Assembly (NCBI GenBank): GCA_002084435.1
Contig: NBLG01000012.1
Location: forward strand, 1 to 16,530
Direction: 5' to 3'
DNA length: 16,530 nucleotides
From: Tenericutes bacterium 4572_104
GTDB taxonomy: Bacteria > Bacillota_I > Bacilli_A > Izemoplasmatales > UBA5603
Below are positions 15,246-16,530 of the stretch, in pieces. The position numbers and the translations under genes were made by a program. The notes beneath the pieces were generated by a model. The model worked only from the letters and a program-made list of their open reading frames with translations. It ran no database searches and was not told where the DNA came from. How positions within the stretch are numbered: position 1 is the first letter of the stretch; each line of letters starts with the position of its first letter.

Positions 15246-15857
15246 TTATTTTTCTTTAAGCAAAGGGATAAGATATTGTCCATCGATATTTCCTTCTGCT
15301 AATAACGATGAAACAGGGACATATTCATTGTTATTTCTCATATAGAGAATATTTTCTAGCAAGCAACCTCTAGCACTGTAGTAATATTCAACACCATCTA
15401 TAATAAATGTTTCGTTTCCTGTTTGATTGCATTCTCCACCTGCATAAGCATAGACAACCTTATGATTGATATAGAAATCTAACCAATAATAATCCGCTTC
15501 TTCAGATGATATCTCTTCTGGATGTCTTTCGAGTTTTTCAAGTTCGGGAAGAAGTGACTCAAGAGTGATAAATCCTAATTCTAAAGCATCTTGGATGTAT
15601 ATATATTCATTACCTTGTTTGATAAAAAAAGTCATATCTGCAGCACAACCATAAAAAGAAAATCCATAATTGTACAAAGAATCGCTATAATATATATCTT
15701 CATAATATGTTTTGCAAAAAAAATCATTATGATTATACTCATATATATCGTAACCATCGACTTTATGGTTGCTTATTATATGATAATTATCAGCTGATTT
15801 AGATGTACATGATAGTGACATAAGGAGCAATAAAAGAATAAGTAATATTTTTTTCAT
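15246..15857 (-). CDS. Putative lipoprotein with a duplicated Cys-containing domain
   Basis: The 203-residue protein begins MKKILLILLLLLMSLSC, a short basic and hydrophobic signal ending at Cys17. The lipobox (S-L-S-C) is not the canonical L-x-x-C, so anchoring as a lipoprotein is likely but not certain. The mature part consists of two related halves (about 25-110 and 123-203). Each has a lone Cys (48; 143), then GC 22-23 residues later (70-71; 164-165), then NEY exactly 13 residues after that Cys (83-85; 177-179), and a leucine-rich helix ending in LLP or LIP at an identical distance (Pro104; Pro198). The pattern suggests a disulfide per repeat and an extracytoplasmic beta-rich fold, tyrosine-rich throughout. 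I do not recognise the family. AAGGCGGTG lies upstream of ATG 15857, with a TATAAT-like box (15885-15880) but no clear -35. Confidence 0.75.
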   Translation of the reverse strand: MKKILLILLLLLMSLSCTSKSADNYHIISNHKVDGYDIYEYNHNDFFCKTYYEDIYYSDSLYNYGFSFYGCAADMTFFIKQGNEYIYIQDALELGFITLESLLPELEKLERHPEEISSEEADYYWLDFYINHKVVYAYAGGECNQTGNETFIIDGVEYYYSARGCLLENILYMRNNNEYVPVSSLLAEGNIDGQYLIPLLKEK

Positions 15858-16239
15858 ATTAACACCGCCTTATATTAATATTATACTTTTAATATTAGGA
15901 AAAAGATATTTATAAATTAAAATTTTCTAAAATCATTTTCTGATGCTTAAAAATTTATATTCCTTTCATTTTTAATCGATAGTTTAGTTAGTTAATATGA
16001 AACAAAAAGATATAATGAGTGAACAAGCTATAATAATTGAATAGAAAAGATGTATTTTACTGAATTATGTAAAGGTATGAATAATTACAGATTTATTATT
16101 TTTCTGACATTTGTAATAAATATTTTATATATTTCCATTATATTAATTTTATTTATTTTGCATTCCTAACTTAATTATAAAAGAAAAAAAAGAAAACATT
16201 AAAATCAACGTTTTCTCTTTTTTTTAATATAATTTTTAA
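15858..16239. other. Gene-poor intergenic region
   Basis: This 382-base stretch is extremely A+T-rich. It holds the probable -10 box of the lipoprotein gene (15880-15885, minus strand) and the terminator of the DUF2202-like gene (16183-16215). Between them I see no RNA gene, repeat or well-supported coding region. One 39-codon plus-strand frame (16050-16169) would give a small membrane peptide with a hydrophobic stretch from about residue 15 to 37. It lacks a properly spaced ribosome binding site, and A+T-rich sequence readily encodes Phe, Ile and Leu, so it is not called. Confidence 0.6.
16183..16215 (-). terminator. Rho-independent terminator of the DUF2202-like gene
   Basis: On the minus strand GAAAACGTT (16215-16207) pairs with AATGTTTTC (16200-16192), nine positions including one G-U, around a 6-base loop. 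It is followed by eight Ts, a C and more Ts. Read on the plus strand the wobble becomes an A-C mismatch, so it is directed toward the minus-strand gene. Confidence 0.75.
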
Positions 16240-16530
16240 TTAAGCATTAGGGCAGTCACCAAGGTATCCACCTTGAGAACCTCTTTGTCCATTTGATCCG
16301 CGGTATTGATTACCTGAACCATTTCCTTGACCATTGCCTTCGCCTCTATGTTGGAACATTTTCTTGAATTGATTCATCATATCAGTTCCGTAGTATGAAC
16401 TTCTATCACTTGAGAATGCATCTAAGTGATGTTGTGATGCGCTAACTAGAGATTCAAAAGCAGCTCTTACATCATCGGGTAAATTATCCTTTGCTAAAAA
16501 TATTTGATACATTTCGATGTTTGCAGTTTC
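16240..16530 (-). CDS. C-terminal part of a DUF2202-like (ferritin-fold) protein, cut by the window edge
   Basis: The frame stays open to the right edge: upstream of the Met at 16510-16512 it reads E-T-A-N-I-E, so that Met is internal and the true start lies outside the window. The visible 96 residues include MYQIFLAKDNLPDDVRAAF and LVSASQHHLDAF, which match the last helices of DUF2202 proteins, four-helix ferritin-like proteins of unknown function that are often secreted. A low-complexity tail rich in Gly, Gln, Asn and Arg (GEGNGQGNGSGNQYRGSNG and following) ends in GDCPNA, a common form in this family. The residues shown include the final helix (His-His-Leu-Asp-Ala-Phe) that often supplies a metal ligand. 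The protein is intact where visible, and is followed by a good terminator. Confidence 0.75.
   Translation of the reverse strand, partial: ETANIEMYQIFLAKDNLPDDVRAAFESLVSASQHHLDAFSSDRSSYYGTDMMNQFKKMFQHRGEGNGQGNGSGNQYRGSNGQRGSQGGYLGDCPNA

Noticed and set aside
16050..16169. A 39-codon frame encoding a possible small membrane peptide
   Set aside because: Only weak purine runs directly touching the ATGs, no proper spacing, and the hydrophobic composition is expected by chance in such A+T-rich sequence.
1..16530. CRISPR arrays, insertion sequences, prophage or tRNA-linked integration sites
   Set aside because: No regularly spaced repeats, transposase or integrase genes, terminal inverted repeats or tRNA-like cloverleaf were seen on either strand.

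Overview
The window is strongly A+T-rich DNA with tightly packed genes, AGGAGG-type ribosome binding sites, several TTG starts and UGA used as a stop codon (at 9264-9266 and 10867-10869). This suits a low-GC Gram-positive lineage (Bacillota, or a standard-code relative of the mollicutes such as the Haloplasma/Izemoplasma/Acholeplasma area). It argues against Mycoplasma/Spiroplasma, where UGA encodes Trp. The exact lineage is inference; there is no rRNA or other phylogenetic marker here.

Region 1 (1-4506, minus strand) is a module of poorly understood function. A three-gene operon encodes a UPF0261/Tm-1-like ATP-binding protein, a PEP-hydrolase-family TIM-barrel protein and a DUF1097 membrane protein. 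It has a near-consensus sigma-A promoter (2500-2527) with a large hyphenated palindrome just upstream. Immediately upstream lies a regulator that joins a second PEP-hydrolase-like barrel (as a presumed ligand sensor) to an NtrC-type AAA+ domain and a Fis-type HTH. Two oddities stand out. The enzyme-like barrel lacks about 39 internal residues that the sensor copy keeps. The AAA+ domain is altered at four positions needed for ATP hydrolysis or sigma-54 contact, and its likely target promoter is of sigma-A type. Together these suggest a TyrR-like, sigma-54-independent regulator.

Region 2 (4662-7051, plus strand) holds a hypoxanthine-DNA glycosylase and an ArsB/NhaD-type permease with an unrecognised 161-residue partner, closed by a good terminator.

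Region 3 (7068-10869, plus strand) is a glycerol-3-phosphate oxidation locus. It contains a consensus promoter, an attenuator-like leader, the antiterminator GlpP, a second weak terminator, and a translationally coupled trio: GlpA-like dehydrogenase with a BFD-type [2Fe-2S] site, GlpB-like FAD/NAD oxidoreductase, and DUF1667 Cys-cluster protein. No glpF or glpK is present here.

Region 4 (10956-15146, plus strand) has two overlapping genes for FAD-dependent proteins (HI0933/YhiN type and COG2509 type), then a DUF438-hemerythrin-PAS protein with its own extended -10 promoter inside a palindrome. A terminator that reads in both directions separates it from a convergent gene.

Region 5 (15246-16530, minus strand) has a putative lipoprotein built from two copies of one cysteine-containing repeat, a gene-poor 382-base gap, and the C-terminal end of a DUF2202-like ferritin-fold protein running off the right edge. 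No tRNA, rRNA, insertion sequence, CRISPR array or integration site was seen.
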